Shown here one piece after another: positions 17,952-26,265 of a DNA stretch of 64,000 nt; the stretch's first letter is position 1, and each line of letters opens with the position of its first letter. The notes beneath the pieces are model-generated. The model was given only the letters and a program-made list of their open reading frames with translations, was not told where the DNA came from and did not search any database. The DNA comes from JADIYM01 sp964641945 (GTDB taxonomy: Bacteria > Acidobacteriota > Blastocatellia > UBA7656 > JADIYM01). The DNA is taken from assembly GCA_964641945.1 (NCBI GenBank), contig CAZXLQ010000001.1, positions 14,798 through 78,797 on the forward strand, written 5' to 3'. The translations under genes were made by a program, and so were the position numbers.

Positions 17952-18319
17952 ACTTCGGACAAGCGCTCGAAGTGCTCAAGGCAGGCAGGCGCGTCGCTCG
18001 CGACGGGTGGAACGGCAAGGGTATGTGGCTGGTGCTCGTGAAGCCACGCGTCTCGTACGGGGCGGCGGAGGAGGAGGAGGTGACGTACCTGGTCGGCTTG
18101 CCGGCCGGAGTTGCGAGAATGCCAAACTGGCGGGACGCGCGTTTCGCGGAGTGGGACGCGCGTTTCGCGGAGTGGCTATCCGGTGACGCGGAAGTGCAGC
18201 AGTCGGCGCGCCTGCTCCCGTGGATCGGGATGAAGACGGCGGACGGTGGCTTCGTGCCGTGGCTCGCGTCACAGACGGATCTGCTCGCTGAGGACTGGGC
18301 CGAGGTGCCAACCTCATGA
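17948..18319 (+). CDS. DUF2829 / Tad2-like anti-Thoeris protein, 123 aa
   Basis: MNFGQALEVLKAGRRVARDGWNGKGMWLVLV at the N terminus and LPWIGMKTADGGFVPWLASQTDLLAEDW at the C terminus are the two halves of the DUF2829 (Tad2) domain. Characterised Tad2 proteins bind and sequester glycocyclic ADPR made by Thoeris ThsB sensors. Between the halves is an in-frame 21-bp tandem duplication (DARFAEWDARFAEW), so the linker is longer than usual. ATGA-coupled. Confidence 0.85.
   Translation: MNFGQALEVLKAGRRVARDGWNGKGMWLVLVKPRVSYGAAEEEEVTYLVGLPAGVARMPNWRDARFAEWDARFAEWLSGDAEVQQSARLLPWIGMKTADGGFVPWLASQTDLLAEDWAEVPTS
18132..18173 (+). repeat. 21-bp tandem duplication inside the Tad2-like gene
   Basis: The unit starting GGGACGCGCGTTTCGCGGAG (21 bp) is repeated exactly at 18132-18152 and 18153-18173, duplicating seven codons. 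Confidence 0.9.
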
Positions 18320-18350
18320 CCGAACAGGGCCAGAAGCCGCGGAGGCTCAG

Positions 18351-18659
18351 TTGACCGACGAAACGCGGATCGACGGTCGTTGTCAACGGTGCGAGGGCGC
18401 CTGCTTCTCGTTCGCGGTCGAAGGCGTCGGCTTGTGGCGGCGGTGGCTCGGCGCCTACATAGGCGGCGCTCCGCCCAAGCGCGACCGCATGACGTGCCTT
18501 GTGTGCCTCACGCCCGAGGAGCTGGCCCGCGTCGAGCGCATGAACCCAAAGCAGGCAATCGCGCCGCTTCTGAGCCGCATCGAAGCGGCCCGGGGCGGAG
18601 AAACGACACATGACGAGACAGGACGACGAAACGAAGCAGACGACGATGGAACCGGGTGA
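18351..18659 (+). CDS. Small zinc-binding-like protein, 102 aa
   Basis: TTG start with a GGAGG ribosome site 7 nt upstream; no other start in frame. CQRCEGACF and CLVCL form a likely four-Cys zinc site. Confidence 0.55.
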   Translation: MTDETRIDGRCQRCEGACFSFAVEGVGLWRRWLGAYIGGAPPKRDRMTCLVCLTPEELARVERMNPKQAIAPLLSRIEAARGGETTHDETGRRNEADDDGTG

Positions 18660-18837
18660 GCTGTCGCTGACGCATCTGCGGAAGGCCATCAGCTCCGCAC
18701 GCAAACTCGTCGACCACTACCGTCGGCAGAACCCGGATCCCCGTGAAGGGCGCCAGCTCGCCATCGTCGCCACGCATCTCGAAGACGCCGAGCTGCACAT
18801 CGTTGCGGCGACGGTTGGCGGCGTGGAGAAGCTGTGA
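18610..18837 (+). CDS. Small helical protein, 75 aa
   Basis: Overlaps the previous gene by 50 nt in another frame; helix-rich (LTHLRKAISSARKLVDHYRRQNPDPREGRQLAIVATHLEDAELHIVAATV). Coupled to the next gene by GTGA. Confidence 0.5.
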   Translation: MTRQDDETKQTTMEPGELSLTHLRKAISSARKLVDHYRRQNPDPREGRQLAIVATHLEDAELHIVAATVGGVEKL

Positions 18838-19070
18838 GACGCCCAGAGTACGTCCACTGCGCCCAGATGGGCCTCTGGGACGGCAGTGTCCCGCTGAGCA
18901 AGACCTGGTGCGGTCGCGTCGACACGCCGAAGGACGAGTGGCAGTTCGAGAGCGCGAACCACGCATTACTGAGCGGCAGATCTCGATCCATGCTCTGTCC
19001 CGAATGCGCCACGGCCATCAAGGAAGCTCTGCGGGCAGTCGCCTACAGGCCAAGAAGGAAGTCTGCGTGA
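18834..19070 (+). CDS. Small Cys-containing protein, 78 aa
   Basis: GTG start. Contains two Cys/His sites (YVHCAQMGLWDG...KTWCGRVDTPKDEWQFE...MLCPECATAIKEAL), possibly a zinc ribbon. Confidence 0.55.
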   Translation: MRRPEYVHCAQMGLWDGSVPLSKTWCGRVDTPKDEWQFESANHALLSGRSRSMLCPECATAIKEALRAVAYRPRRKSA

Positions 19071-19357
19071 CCAGTCGGGCTGAGGGGGTTCTTGCTCGGC
19101 TCAAGGACCCGGTCCCGTGGACAACGATGGACGGTCGCGTGATGACCGTTCGGGACATGACAGACTCGCACCTTCGTAACTCGATCCGGTACATCGCACG
19201 CGTGGTTCGTCGACACAGGCCAGCGTTTGCTGGCGCCACACTCACGACCCTGCTCAGCTACGACAACGCCGAGAAGGCCATCCCATCCTACATGCACTCC
19301 GCCATCCCGGCACTCATCGAAGAGTGGCACGGCGCGGGCACGACCTGCTCAAGCTGA
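19067..19357 (+). CDS. Small hypothetical protein, 96 aa
   Basis: GTG start in GTGA overlap. Contains VLARLKDPVPWTTMDGRVMTVRDM, loosely similar to the RRLQDPPV motif proteins. Basic helix RNSIRYIARVVRRHRPAF. Confidence 0.5.
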   Translation: MTSRAEGVLARLKDPVPWTTMDGRVMTVRDMTDSHLRNSIRYIARVVRRHRPAFAGATLTTLLSYDNAEKAIPSYMHSAIPALIEEWHGAGTTCSS

Positions 19358-19410
19358 ACCTCAGCAACCTGTTCGGCGACCCTGGCAAGCCCATCGGCAG
19401 CGACCCCTGA
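19324..19410 (+). CDS. Possible mini-gene, 28 aa
   Basis: GTG-initiated frame VARRGHDLLKLNLSNLFGDP ending GSDP, overlapping the previous gene by 34 nt and ending 8 nt before the next ATG. The translation looks protein-like but evidence is weak. Confidence 0.25.
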   Translation: MARRGHDLLKLNLSNLFGDPGKPIGSDP

Positions 19411-19418
19411 AAGAAACC

Positions 19419-19760
19419 ATGTCCAAGCTCGATCCCCTCCTCATCGAAGGCATGCTCATGGCCGTCATCCGGCCCAAGGACCCTGGTCTTGCCATCGAGG
19501 CCGCACGAAAGGTCACCGAAGACCAGAACCTGGGCCTGATCTCTCGCGACGAAGCGCACAGCCGCTTCAACGAGATCCTCTCGATGCAGGAGTACACCTT
19601 CCTCGGCCTTCTCGGGCCGCAGCAAGAAGTTCTCGACCAAGAAGGAAACATCATCGGCCAGATGCAGCCAGGGGACTCGTTCGTGCCGTACACACAGCTC
19701 GCCGCTGCCGCTGAAGTCTCCGACGCGATGAAAGCCGTCGAGGCGAAGAGGGAGAACTGA
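19419..19760 (+). CDS. Hypothetical protein, 113 aa
   Basis: Starts MSKLDPLLIEGMLMAVIRPKDPGL. Acidic helical N-terminal half, strand/turn C-terminal half (DQEGNIIGQMQPGDSFVPY). No family recognised. Confidence 0.6.
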   Translation: MSKLDPLLIEGMLMAVIRPKDPGLAIEAARKVTEDQNLGLISRDEAHSRFNEILSMQEYTFLGLLGPQQEVLDQEGNIIGQMQPGDSFVPYTQLAAAAEVSDAMKAVEAKREN

Positions 19761-19761
19761 C

Positions 19762-19932
19762 GTGGAACGGATGTTGAAGCTCGCTGAAGTCGAGAAGATG
19801 CTGTCGATCAGCCGAACCACGCTGAAGAGATGGATCTACGCCAAGAAGATCCGAGCCACGAAGGTCGGCCGCGACTGGCGCATCAGCGAGAATGAGGTCG
19901 AGACGATCCGTGCGGGGCTGAGGAGAGCATGA
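19762..19932 (+). CDS. Excisionase/MerR-type HTH protein, 56 aa
   Basis: GTG start 2 nt after the preceding stop; stop in ATGA overlap. LKLAEVEKMLSISRTTLKRWIYAKKIRATKVGRDWRISENEVE is the HTH_17/excisionase pattern (helix-turn-helix, then a basic wing with GRDWRI). It may act as a small DNA-binding regulator or as recombination directionality factor for the tyrosine recombinase at 56837. Confidence 0.75.
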   Translation: MERMLKLAEVEKMLSISRTTLKRWIYAKKIRATKVGRDWRISENEVETIRAGLRRA

Positions 19933-20594
19933 GCGGCACGAAGGTTCTGTCGAGCGTCCGGCGCCAATCCGACGAGTACAGCATCCGCTTCGACGACCGC
20001 TTCGGATGGATCGTTGCCCATGTCAGCGATGCCACCGGCGTACTCTCCATCGCCAGCGATTGGGGGAACTGGAGCCACCGCTGGGACACGCGACACCTGG
20101 GCTTCCCGACGCTGACCGAGTTCATTCTCAAGAGGCCTGACGTTCACTACCTGGCCAACAAGCTCATCGGCTACGGACGAGACCGTCAGGTGAGCATCGC
20201 CAAGACGCGTCAGTCCTTTCGTGAGACAGTCTGTTCCAACCGACGCGCCAAGCTGCTGTCTCGTGTCAAGGCAGAGGAACTGTGGGCCGAGGTCGGGCTG
20301 TGGGAGGGCGGAGATCTTCCTGGCGACTTCACCTGCGAGGATCTTGTCTACGAGGACACGTCCGAGTTCATGAACCTCAAAGAAATCGTGCTGCCTGCTC
20401 TTCTCAATGCGATGCGGAACAACCCTGCCAAGGCGGAAGCTGCGATGACGGACCACGAGGCTGCGGTGAGCAAGATTCGCGAGACCTACGAATCCGGCGG
20501 ACCAGTTCTCGGGCTGCACAGCCGCGCCGACGTTGGTGTGCTGCTTCGTGAGATCGCTCGCCTGGAAGAGAAGCTCCGCCGCCAAGAAACATGA
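19929..20594 (+). CDS. Hypothetical phage-like protein, 221 aa
   Basis: N-terminal strand-rich domain (FGWIVAHVSDATGVLSIASDWGNWSHRWDTRHLG) then helical parts, ending in a short coiled coil (LLREIARLEEKLRRQET). The N-terminal pattern occurs in phage proteins of unknown function. Confidence 0.6.
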   Translation: MSGTKVLSSVRRQSDEYSIRFDDRFGWIVAHVSDATGVLSIASDWGNWSHRWDTRHLGFPTLTEFILKRPDVHYLANKLIGYGRDRQVSIAKTRQSFRETVCSNRRAKLLSRVKAEELWAEVGLWEGGDLPGDFTCEDLVYEDTSEFMNLKEIVLPALLNAMRNNPAKAEAAMTDHEAAVSKIRETYESGGPVLGLHSRADVGVLLREIARLEEKLRRQET

Positions 20595-20649
20595 CGTGAT
20601 GGGCGGGAATCCAATGAGTCGCACAGGTTCCGTACTGGGAGGGAAAGTT

Positions 20650-21198
20650 ATGAACCTCTCCGAGTGGTACCAGTTCGAGACCTGCCTGGAGGCGCAGCTC
20701 ACCGGGACGCTTGTGCTCCCCGGAGCCATGTGGAACAGGCACGAAGATTTTCGTCAGCAAGCCCTCCTTCATGGCTGGTCTGCATCGTTCGTAGACGGAA
20801 CGGTGGACGACCAGTTTACGGCTCCGGAAGCACAGATGAGAGCCCTTGCACCACATGTTCTTGTGACGTTGTCGGACGAAGGTGCCGACCGAACTCTCTA
20901 TCGAACTCATCTCGACCGGCTGCTCTCGTCCCCGCTGGAGGAACGCGTTGACCGCCTGGAAAAGTGGTTCGAGGCTCTGCTCAACGAGAAGGGCCGCGAA
21001 GCCGCAAAAAGGCTGGGCGCCGACCTCGATGAAGAGGAAAGCTCGCTTGACTCTAAGCGATTCAGCCCGCCGTTCATGGTTCAGTTTGGATCTCGCATCC
21101 GCGTGCATCTGGAAGTTCAGCAGGGCGCTCCGCGACTGACTCAGCCAGCGATCATCCGCATCTGCCTGATCGGCCTCAAGAAGAGGGAAATTAGGTGA
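20650..21198 (+). CDS. Hypothetical protein, 182 aa
   Basis: Start MNLSEWYQFETCL chosen for its GGAGGG ribosome site; upstream in-frame ATGs at 20599 and 20614 lack one. Acidic helical middle (EERVDRLEKWFEALLNEKGREAAKRLGADLDEEE). No family recognised. Confidence 0.6.
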   Translation: MNLSEWYQFETCLEAQLTGTLVLPGAMWNRHEDFRQQALLHGWSASFVDGTVDDQFTAPEAQMRALAPHVLVTLSDEGADRTLYRTHLDRLLSSPLEERVDRLEKWFEALLNEKGREAAKRLGADLDEEESSLDSKRFSPPFMVQFGSRIRVHLEVQQGAPRLTQPAIIRICLIGLKKREIR

Positions 21199-21476
21199 AA
21201 CGATCGAAGGACGACATTCTCGGCATCATGCGCGAAGCCAACGAGGATGCAATGCTTGCCGAGGGGTTCGAGGACGCGTTCCTTGGACCTGCGGTTCGAT
21301 GCGGTCAACAGCCGCTCGCCGCCTACTCCTACGAGAGAGCGGTCCAAGTGCTGATCGACCGTGACGGGATGACCCGCGAAGAAGCCACGGAGTGGATGGA
21401 CTTCAACGTTGTCGGCGCCTGGGTAGGTCCGGGGACGCCGATCTGGATCTACGAACCCCAGGATGACAATGACTGA
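21195..21476 (+). CDS. Hypothetical protein, 93 aa
   Basis: GTG start. YSYERAVQVLIDRDGMTREEATEWMDFNVVGAWVGPGTPIWI is a pattern recurring in small phage proteins of unknown role. Confidence 0.6.
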   Translation: MKRSKDDILGIMREANEDAMLAEGFEDAFLGPAVRCGQQPLAAYSYERAVQVLIDRDGMTREEATEWMDFNVVGAWVGPGTPIWIYEPQDDND

Positions 21477-21804
21477 CCAGAGCGACGAGATCTTGGACCC
21501 GGGTTCCATTCCTCACGCAAACACTGCTCATGCCTCACCCGCTCGAAAGGCACTCGGCCGTCTCGACGGGCTCGATGACTTCGACAAGATCATCGACATG
21601 CTCTACGAGTGGAAGCGGTACGCCAAAGAGCTGAAGTTCAACGAGATGCTGTGGACCTTGTACGCCAGCGACTCAAGTAGCGAGGAGGCAGTTCTGAAGA
21701 CACTGCAAAATGAGGTCGCCCAGGCCAGAGCCAACAGAATCGATCGTGCCATCGCGAAGATGGGCTTGGACGAGGCCGAGCGCATTCTGGGACTGGAACG
21801 ATGA
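21469..21804 (+). CDS. Hypothetical protein, 111 aa
   Basis: ATG at 21469 overlaps the upstream stop; another ATG is at 21463. Helical, ending ANRIDRAIAKMGLDEAERILGLER. Unknown. Confidence 0.55.
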   Translation: MTDQSDEILDPGSIPHANTAHASPARKALGRLDGLDDFDKIIDMLYEWKRYAKELKFNEMLWTLYASDSSSEEAVLKTLQNEVAQARANRIDRAIAKMGLDEAERILGLER

Positions 21805-22283
21805 GTCCGGCGAATGACCAGAGCGTGTCGAGCGCCTTGGGCCGCCTGGGAGTCGTTCGCGTGGCGTGGCGTGCCGGGTTCGCCGTGTACTCCGTCAAGA
21901 CACCTCTTGGGCTCCATGATGTCTGGAACGATCACCGCAGGTCCGGCACGTTTGGGTTCTACGACTGGATCTGCTCTGGTGCGAAAGACGGTCAATGGTA
22001 CGCGCCCGTGGTGTTCCACTACTGCGAGAAGTGCGACCTCGGCGGAGCTGCGATCTACGTCGAGATGCGAGGCCGCGTCGTGTGTTCCTGCGGGAACATC
22101 GACGCCGTACCTCTTCAGCTTTCTGGGCTCCCAACCGAACCACCCTGGTGGTGCGCCGTTTGCGGAAAGCTGAACGACTCACCGAGGAGACTCGTTCGCG
22201 AGGGCTGGAGAAGTCCGTTCTACCTCTGCGGACCGTTCTGTGCGGATCTGTTCAACCAGATCGTACCCGATCCCATCCGCTGA
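21801..22283 (+). CDS. Zinc-ribbon-containing protein, 160 aa
   Basis: Three Cys pairs: YCEKCDLGGAAIYVEMRGRVVCSCGNID, WWCAVCGKL, and a terminal CGPFC. Probably two zinc ribbons. End of the operon segment before a new promoter. Confidence 0.6.
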   Translation: MSPANDQSVSSALGRLGVVRVAWRAGFAVYSVKTPLGLHDVWNDHRRSGTFGFYDWICSGAKDGQWYAPVVFHYCEKCDLGGAAIYVEMRGRVVCSCGNIDAVPLQLSGLPTEPPWWCAVCGKLNDSPRRLVREGWRSPFYLCGPFCADLFNQIVPDPIR

Positions 22284-22312
22284 CCCACCCTCAAAATAAT
22301 CGTCGAAGGCAC

Positions 22313-22341
22313 TTGTCAGACACGTACTTTCGACGTACTGT
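22313..22341 (+). promoter_or_regulatory. Promoter with TGTCAGACA operator
   Basis: TTGTCA (22313-22318), 17-nt spacer, TACTGT (22336-22341). The palindrome TGTCAGACA (22314-22322) overlaps the -35. Leader of about 40 nt to the ATG at 22388 with a GGAGAT ribosome site. Confidence 0.65.
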
Positions 22342-22387
22342 TCCACCTGTTCGGGCTGGGCGCCCACAACCCACCACCGGAGATCCA

Positions 22388-22717
22388 ATGGCAGCGAAGC
22401 AGAAGAGCATCGAAGGCACCGAGAAGCCCGCAGAGACGGAGGAGGAGAAAAAGCCGAAGCCGAAGCGCGTCGTTAGGCGCAAGCCGCTCTGGCTCTGCCT
22501 TCCGGTCGCCTACGACCATGGCATCGACGAAAACGGCAACGAGTTCTCCGTACCGAGGCAGTTCGAGATCCACCAGTGCCACAGCAAGGCCGACGTCCAG
22601 ACGCTGCTCGAACTGCGTCAGCTCGACAGCACGAACCTCAACTACGACCACGTGAAGATCTTCCGCGCCGACCCGTTGCCGCTGAAGCTCACGACCCAGG
22701 TTCTGATCAAGTTCTGA
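22388..22717 (+). CDS. Hypothetical protein, 109 aa
   Basis: Charged N terminus (EEEKKPKPKRVVRRKPLW) then a compact domain (QFEIHQCHSKADVQTLLELRQLDSTN). First gene of the ParB-UvrD unit. Unknown. Confidence 0.65.
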   Translation: MAAKQKSIEGTEKPAETEEEKKPKPKRVVRRKPLWLCLPVAYDHGIDENGNEFSVPRQFEIHQCHSKADVQTLLELRQLDSTNLNYDHVKIFRADPLPLKLTTQVLIKF

Positions 22718-22733
22718 GAGGAGGTACAGCACA

Positions 22734-23609
22734 ATGGGAACGCAGCTTCTCCCCGGCGAGCGGGGAACGTACTTCAAGATGGACCCCGACGCTCTGGTGA
22801 TCGTCGGTCTCGACACGCCTCACAAGTCCGGCGAGCACCCGCTCTGGGACGAACGCATTCTGCTGCCGCTCGATGAGTCCATGGTCAAGAACATCATGGC
22901 GCTCGGAGTTCAGGAGAGCGTGCGCGTCGAAGTCGAGAAGGGAACTGACGGGTCGAAGGTTCCCTACGTCGTCGACGGCCGCCGCCGCGTCATGCACGCA
23001 CGCGAAGCCAACAAGCGGCTGAAGACCCTCGGAGAACCACCGGTCACTGTTCCGGTCATCGCGGAGAAGAACACCAACGCCGAGGACCTGTCCATGCTGA
23101 CGATCTCGCTCAACGAGATCCGCAAGGACGACCCGATGATGGTGAAAGCCGCCAAGGCTGGCCGCATGCAGGCGCGCGGGATGAGCACCAAGCAGATCGC
23201 CCTCGCCTTCGGCGTTGCCGCCGGCACCGCTGATCTGTTCCTGCGTCTGAACGGAGCCCACGACGAACTGAAGAAGGCGGTCGCCGCAGACAAGATCACT
23301 GCCACGGCAGCCGGCAAGCTCTCCGAGCTGCCTCGCGACGAGCAGCCCGCTGCCCTCAAGAAGCTCCTCGACGAAGCCAAGGCCAGGGGCGAGAAGCGCG
23401 GCAAGGTGAAGGATGCGGCTGCCATCGCGACCTCGCGAAAGAAGGGCGGCGAAGCCCGTCCAGCGCCCGGGAAGCGCATCCTGCTGCGTGTGGTCTCCAA
23501 CGGAACGAGCGTGCTGCACGACGAGTTCATCCGCGGGGTCCGGTTCGCCATGGGGGATCTCGATCCTCGCGCCGTCTCCGGACTCTCCGCTCTGATGACG
23601 AAGAAGTGA
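22734..23609 (+). CDS. ParB-like nuclease/partition-domain protein, 291 aa
   Basis: GGAGG ribosome site. ParB/Srx-like N-terminal domain with VVDGRRRVMHAREANKRL near residue 80, then an HTH (MSTKQIALAFGVAAGTADLFLRL, about residues 148-170). ParB-fold proteins bind CTP and load on DNA in segregation; phage versions also act as nucleases or regulators. No ParA is visible nearby. Confidence 0.8.
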   Translation: MGTQLLPGERGTYFKMDPDALVIVGLDTPHKSGEHPLWDERILLPLDESMVKNIMALGVQESVRVEVEKGTDGSKVPYVVDGRRRVMHAREANKRLKTLGEPPVTVPVIAEKNTNAEDLSMLTISLNEIRKDDPMMVKAAKAGRMQARGMSTKQIALAFGVAAGTADLFLRLNGAHDELKKAVAADKITATAAGKLSELPRDEQPAALKKLLDEAKARGEKRGKVKDAAAIATSRKKGGEARPAPGKRILLRVVSNGTSVLHDEFIRGVRFAMGDLDPRAVSGLSALMTKK

Positions 23610-23818
23610 GAGCTGATATCGAACAGCTCGCCCTCAAGCTGGCCGACGAATGGCATCGCATGAGCACCTCCGATCGGCAGCTTCTCGTCCGTGCTAACCC
23701 ACGAGTCGAGAAGCTGCTGTTCGACCTGCATACGCTCACACTTGGAGACCCGCGCCGATGCTACTGCTGTTCGGCACCGCACCACGACCCTCGCTGCCCA
23801 GCCTATCGGCGCACATGA
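23606..23818 (+). CDS. Small zinc-knuckle protein, 70 aa
   Basis: GTG start in overlap. Ends CYCCSAPHHDPRCPAY, a plausible zinc knuckle. Between ParB-like and UvrD genes. Confidence 0.55.
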   Translation: MRADIEQLALKLADEWHRMSTSDRQLLVRANPRVEKLLFDLHTLTLGDPRRCYCCSAPHHDPRCPAYRRT

Positions 23819-23825
23819 AAGAGGC

Positions 23826-25856
23826 ATGGCCAAGAAAGCCAAACCGCGAAGCGATCTGAACCCTGAGCAGGAGGCCGTTGCTTCTCACGTGGACGGCCCG
23901 CTTCGAGTCGTCGCGACAGCCGGATCTGGCAAGACCACGGCGCTGATCGAGCGTGCGGTTCGGCTCGTTCAGTCGGGCGTCGACATGCAGAAGATCCTGC
24001 TCATCTCCTTCTCGGTGAACGCCAGAAAGCAGATGGCCCAGCGAATCTCTGCTCGTCTACCCGGCACCGAAGCTGGCGAGATGTGCCGAACGTTTCACTC
24101 GATCGCGCTCGACATCTTCCGGCGCGAGGTCGACCCGCAGAAATCGTGGGCCCTCGACACGAGCGGCAGTCTCACCCGAATGGTCATTCGCTCAGCTCTG
24201 AACGACCACGGACTCAGTCCGACTCATGAACTGAGCCAGGCCGTCTTCGACTTCGCGTCGCGTGCCAAGAACGACCTGCTCGTCGAACCGCCAGCGCTGC
24301 GTCGCCTCGGCCTCCGCAATCCCGGACTGCTGAGACTCGCTTCCACCTTCGCCAACGACACGCTGGTGGGCTGCTCGGGGGACGATCTCGTCACAGTGCT
24401 CCTGGCCATGGAAGACAATCGCCGTCGCGGGCTTCGGCTCGACGGCGCCGTCCGCCGCTTCGCGAACTTCGATGACCTGCTCGTGCATGCGGCCCATCTT
24501 TTGATTCAAAACGACGTGCGAGAGCGATGGGGCTTGAGGTGGTCGCATGTGATGCAAGACGAGGCTCAAGACGAGAACACTGCTCAGGCAGAAATCGCCC
24601 ATGCGCTCTGCCGCACGAGCCGCAACTACGTGATCGTCGGAGACCCAGCTCAGAGCATCTTCGGCTTCCGTGGCTCTCGTCCTCAGCGCATCCTCAAGTT
24701 CGACGAAGAGTGGCCAGGCGCGGCTACGGTCAAGATGTTCCGGAACTATCGGTCTGGCATCGAGATCGTCGAAGCCTCCAACCGTCTCATCAGCTTGATG
24801 CCCCCAGACACGGTCCTTCCGATGGAGGCAAAAAGCGAGCGACAGACGCATGCCTTCCTCGCCGCAGCGGAGTTTCGGACACAGAACGACGAGGCGAAAG
24901 CCATCGCGGCAAACATCAAGGCCCACCGGCGCGACGGGGTGGACTGGAAGGACCAGGCGATCTTGGTCCGCACCAACGCACAGACAGGACCCATAGAGGC
25001 AGCTCTTGCCGAGGCGGAGATCCCCTACAACCTCATCTCCGGCGAGAGCTTCTTCGAGCTGCGAGAGACCGGATTCTTCTTTGGCTCGATGAGGATGATC
25101 GAGAAGCGGGCCAAGCGTGACGACGTGCGAATGGCGATGTCTGTCGTCGCCAACAAGGCCTTCGCGGACGGCGTCGCCGCTCGGTACGAAGAAGACCCGG
25201 AGCACGACTGGTTCCGCGCCGTACAGGGCGAACTGGAATCGCCGAACGCCAATCTCGCAGCAGGAACTCGGCGACGACTCCAGCAATGGATCGGGACGCT
25301 CCTTCGACCAACGTCGAACGGTGGAACGGTTGTGTCCCCCTACAAGATCGTCAAGCTGCTCCAGTGGGCGGTGCTCCCGGACGAGAAAGCGACGGCTTCC
25401 GACACAAAGAAACTCGAAGCCGCTGGCGACAACCTCAAGTCCGAGAACGTCAAGGCCGTCTGCTCCTTCGTAAGTGACTACGCGAGCTGCGCCGCCGTGT
25501 GCGACAAGCTCGACTTGATCGACAAGGCTCGCTCGTCGCGCACCCCCAACAAGGTCGCCATCTCGACCGTTCACAAAGCGAAGGGAGCCGAGTGGCCGAT
25601 TGTCTACATCGCCGGATGTGAGAACGGTCTGTTTCCTGTGGGCAGTGCAGACCTCGTGGAAGAACGGCGCCTCTTCTACGTTGCTGTCACACGGGCGATG
25701 GACGAGCTGTGGGTCTCCTACTCGACCGAAGACGACGAGCGAGACAAAGAACCGAGCTGCTTCATCGAGGAGGCCAAGATCCCAATCACCAACTGGCCCG
25801 AAACAGGACGCCGCATCACGCCCGCAAGAGTTGGCGACCAGCTCTCGCTGATCTGA
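23826..25856 (+). CDS. UvrD/Rep-family SF1A helicase, 676 aa
   Basis: Walker A ATAGSGKTT near residue 30, motif II QDEAQDE near 243, motif III GDPAQSIFGFRGS near 271, and STVHKAKGAEWPIVYIAGCENGLFP (near 579) with FYVAVTRAMDELW (near 620) in the 2B/2A half: a complete UvrD order. 3'-5' DNA helicase in replication or repair. ATG chosen for the upstream AGAGG; an upstream frame extension lacks a ribosome site. Confidence 0.93.
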   Translation: MAKKAKPRSDLNPEQEAVASHVDGPLRVVATAGSGKTTALIERAVRLVQSGVDMQKILLISFSVNARKQMAQRISARLPGTEAGEMCRTFHSIALDIFRREVDPQKSWALDTSGSLTRMVIRSALNDHGLSPTHELSQAVFDFASRAKNDLLVEPPALRRLGLRNPGLLRLASTFANDTLVGCSGDDLVTVLLAMEDNRRRGLRLDGAVRRFANFDDLLVHAAHLLIQNDVRERWGLRWSHVMQDEAQDENTAQAEIAHALCRTSRNYVIVGDPAQSIFGFRGSRPQRILKFDEEWPGAATVKMFRNYRSGIEIVEASNRLISLMPPDTVLPMEAKSERQTHAFLAAAEFRTQNDEAKAIAANIKAHRRDGVDWKDQAILVRTNAQTGPIEAALAEAEIPYNLISGESFFELRETGFFFGSMRMIEKRAKRDDVRMAMSVVANKAFADGVAARYEEDPEHDWFRAVQGELESPNANLAAGTRRRLQQWIGTLLRPTSNGGTVVSPYKIVKLLQWAVLPDEKATASDTKKLEAAGDNLKSENVKAVCSFVSDYASCAAVCDKLDLIDKARSSRTPNKVAISTVHKAKGAEWPIVYIAGCENGLFPVGSADLVEERRLFYVAVTRAMDELWVSYSTEDDERDKEPSCFIEEAKIPITNWPETGRRITPARVGDQLSLI

Positions 25857-25863
25857 GAACACC

Positions 25864-26265
25864 ATGGACACCAAGAAGTGGCAAAAGAACTGCGACACCT
25901 GTGGACAATCAGTCCCGCTGGATCCGATCGAGCCTTGCAACCTGTGCGGCCATCCATGCGGTGTGCCGGCAGGCGAAAACGATCCCGGAGACCAGCGGAT
26001 GGGGCTTATCAAGCAGACGGTAGTCGGTGGCTATTGGTCGACGCCTGGGAACGGAGACGGAGCGCTCGACGATGGCATTTCGTACCGCTTCTCCCTCTGC
26101 GAGTTCTGCCTGGACTGGCTCTTCCAACGCTTCGTGATCCCGGTTTCTACAGTCCCGTCCCCATTCCGACCCGCAGAGCAGCGCGTGCGAGATGACGAGT
26201 GGCGACGGCACAAGACTGAGTTTTTCGCCGAGTTCGAGAAGCGGAACGCATCCAGGAAGCTCTGA
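25864..26265 (+). CDS. Zinc-finger-like protein, 133 aa
   Basis: CDTCGQSVPLDPIEPCNLCGHPCG at the N terminus and CEFCLDWL later. Likely zinc ribbon. One-base overlap with the next gene. Confidence 0.6.
   Translation: MDTKKWQKNCDTCGQSVPLDPIEPCNLCGHPCGVPAGENDPGDQRMGLIKQTVVGGYWSTPGNGDGALDDGISYRFSLCEFCLDWLFQRFVIPVSTVPSPFRPAEQRVRDDEWRRHKTEFFAEFEKRNASRKL

Noticed and set aside
22734..23609. ParB-like gene as evidence for a plasmid partition locus
   Set aside because: No ParA or parS-like repeats nearby; phages often carry ParB-fold proteins.
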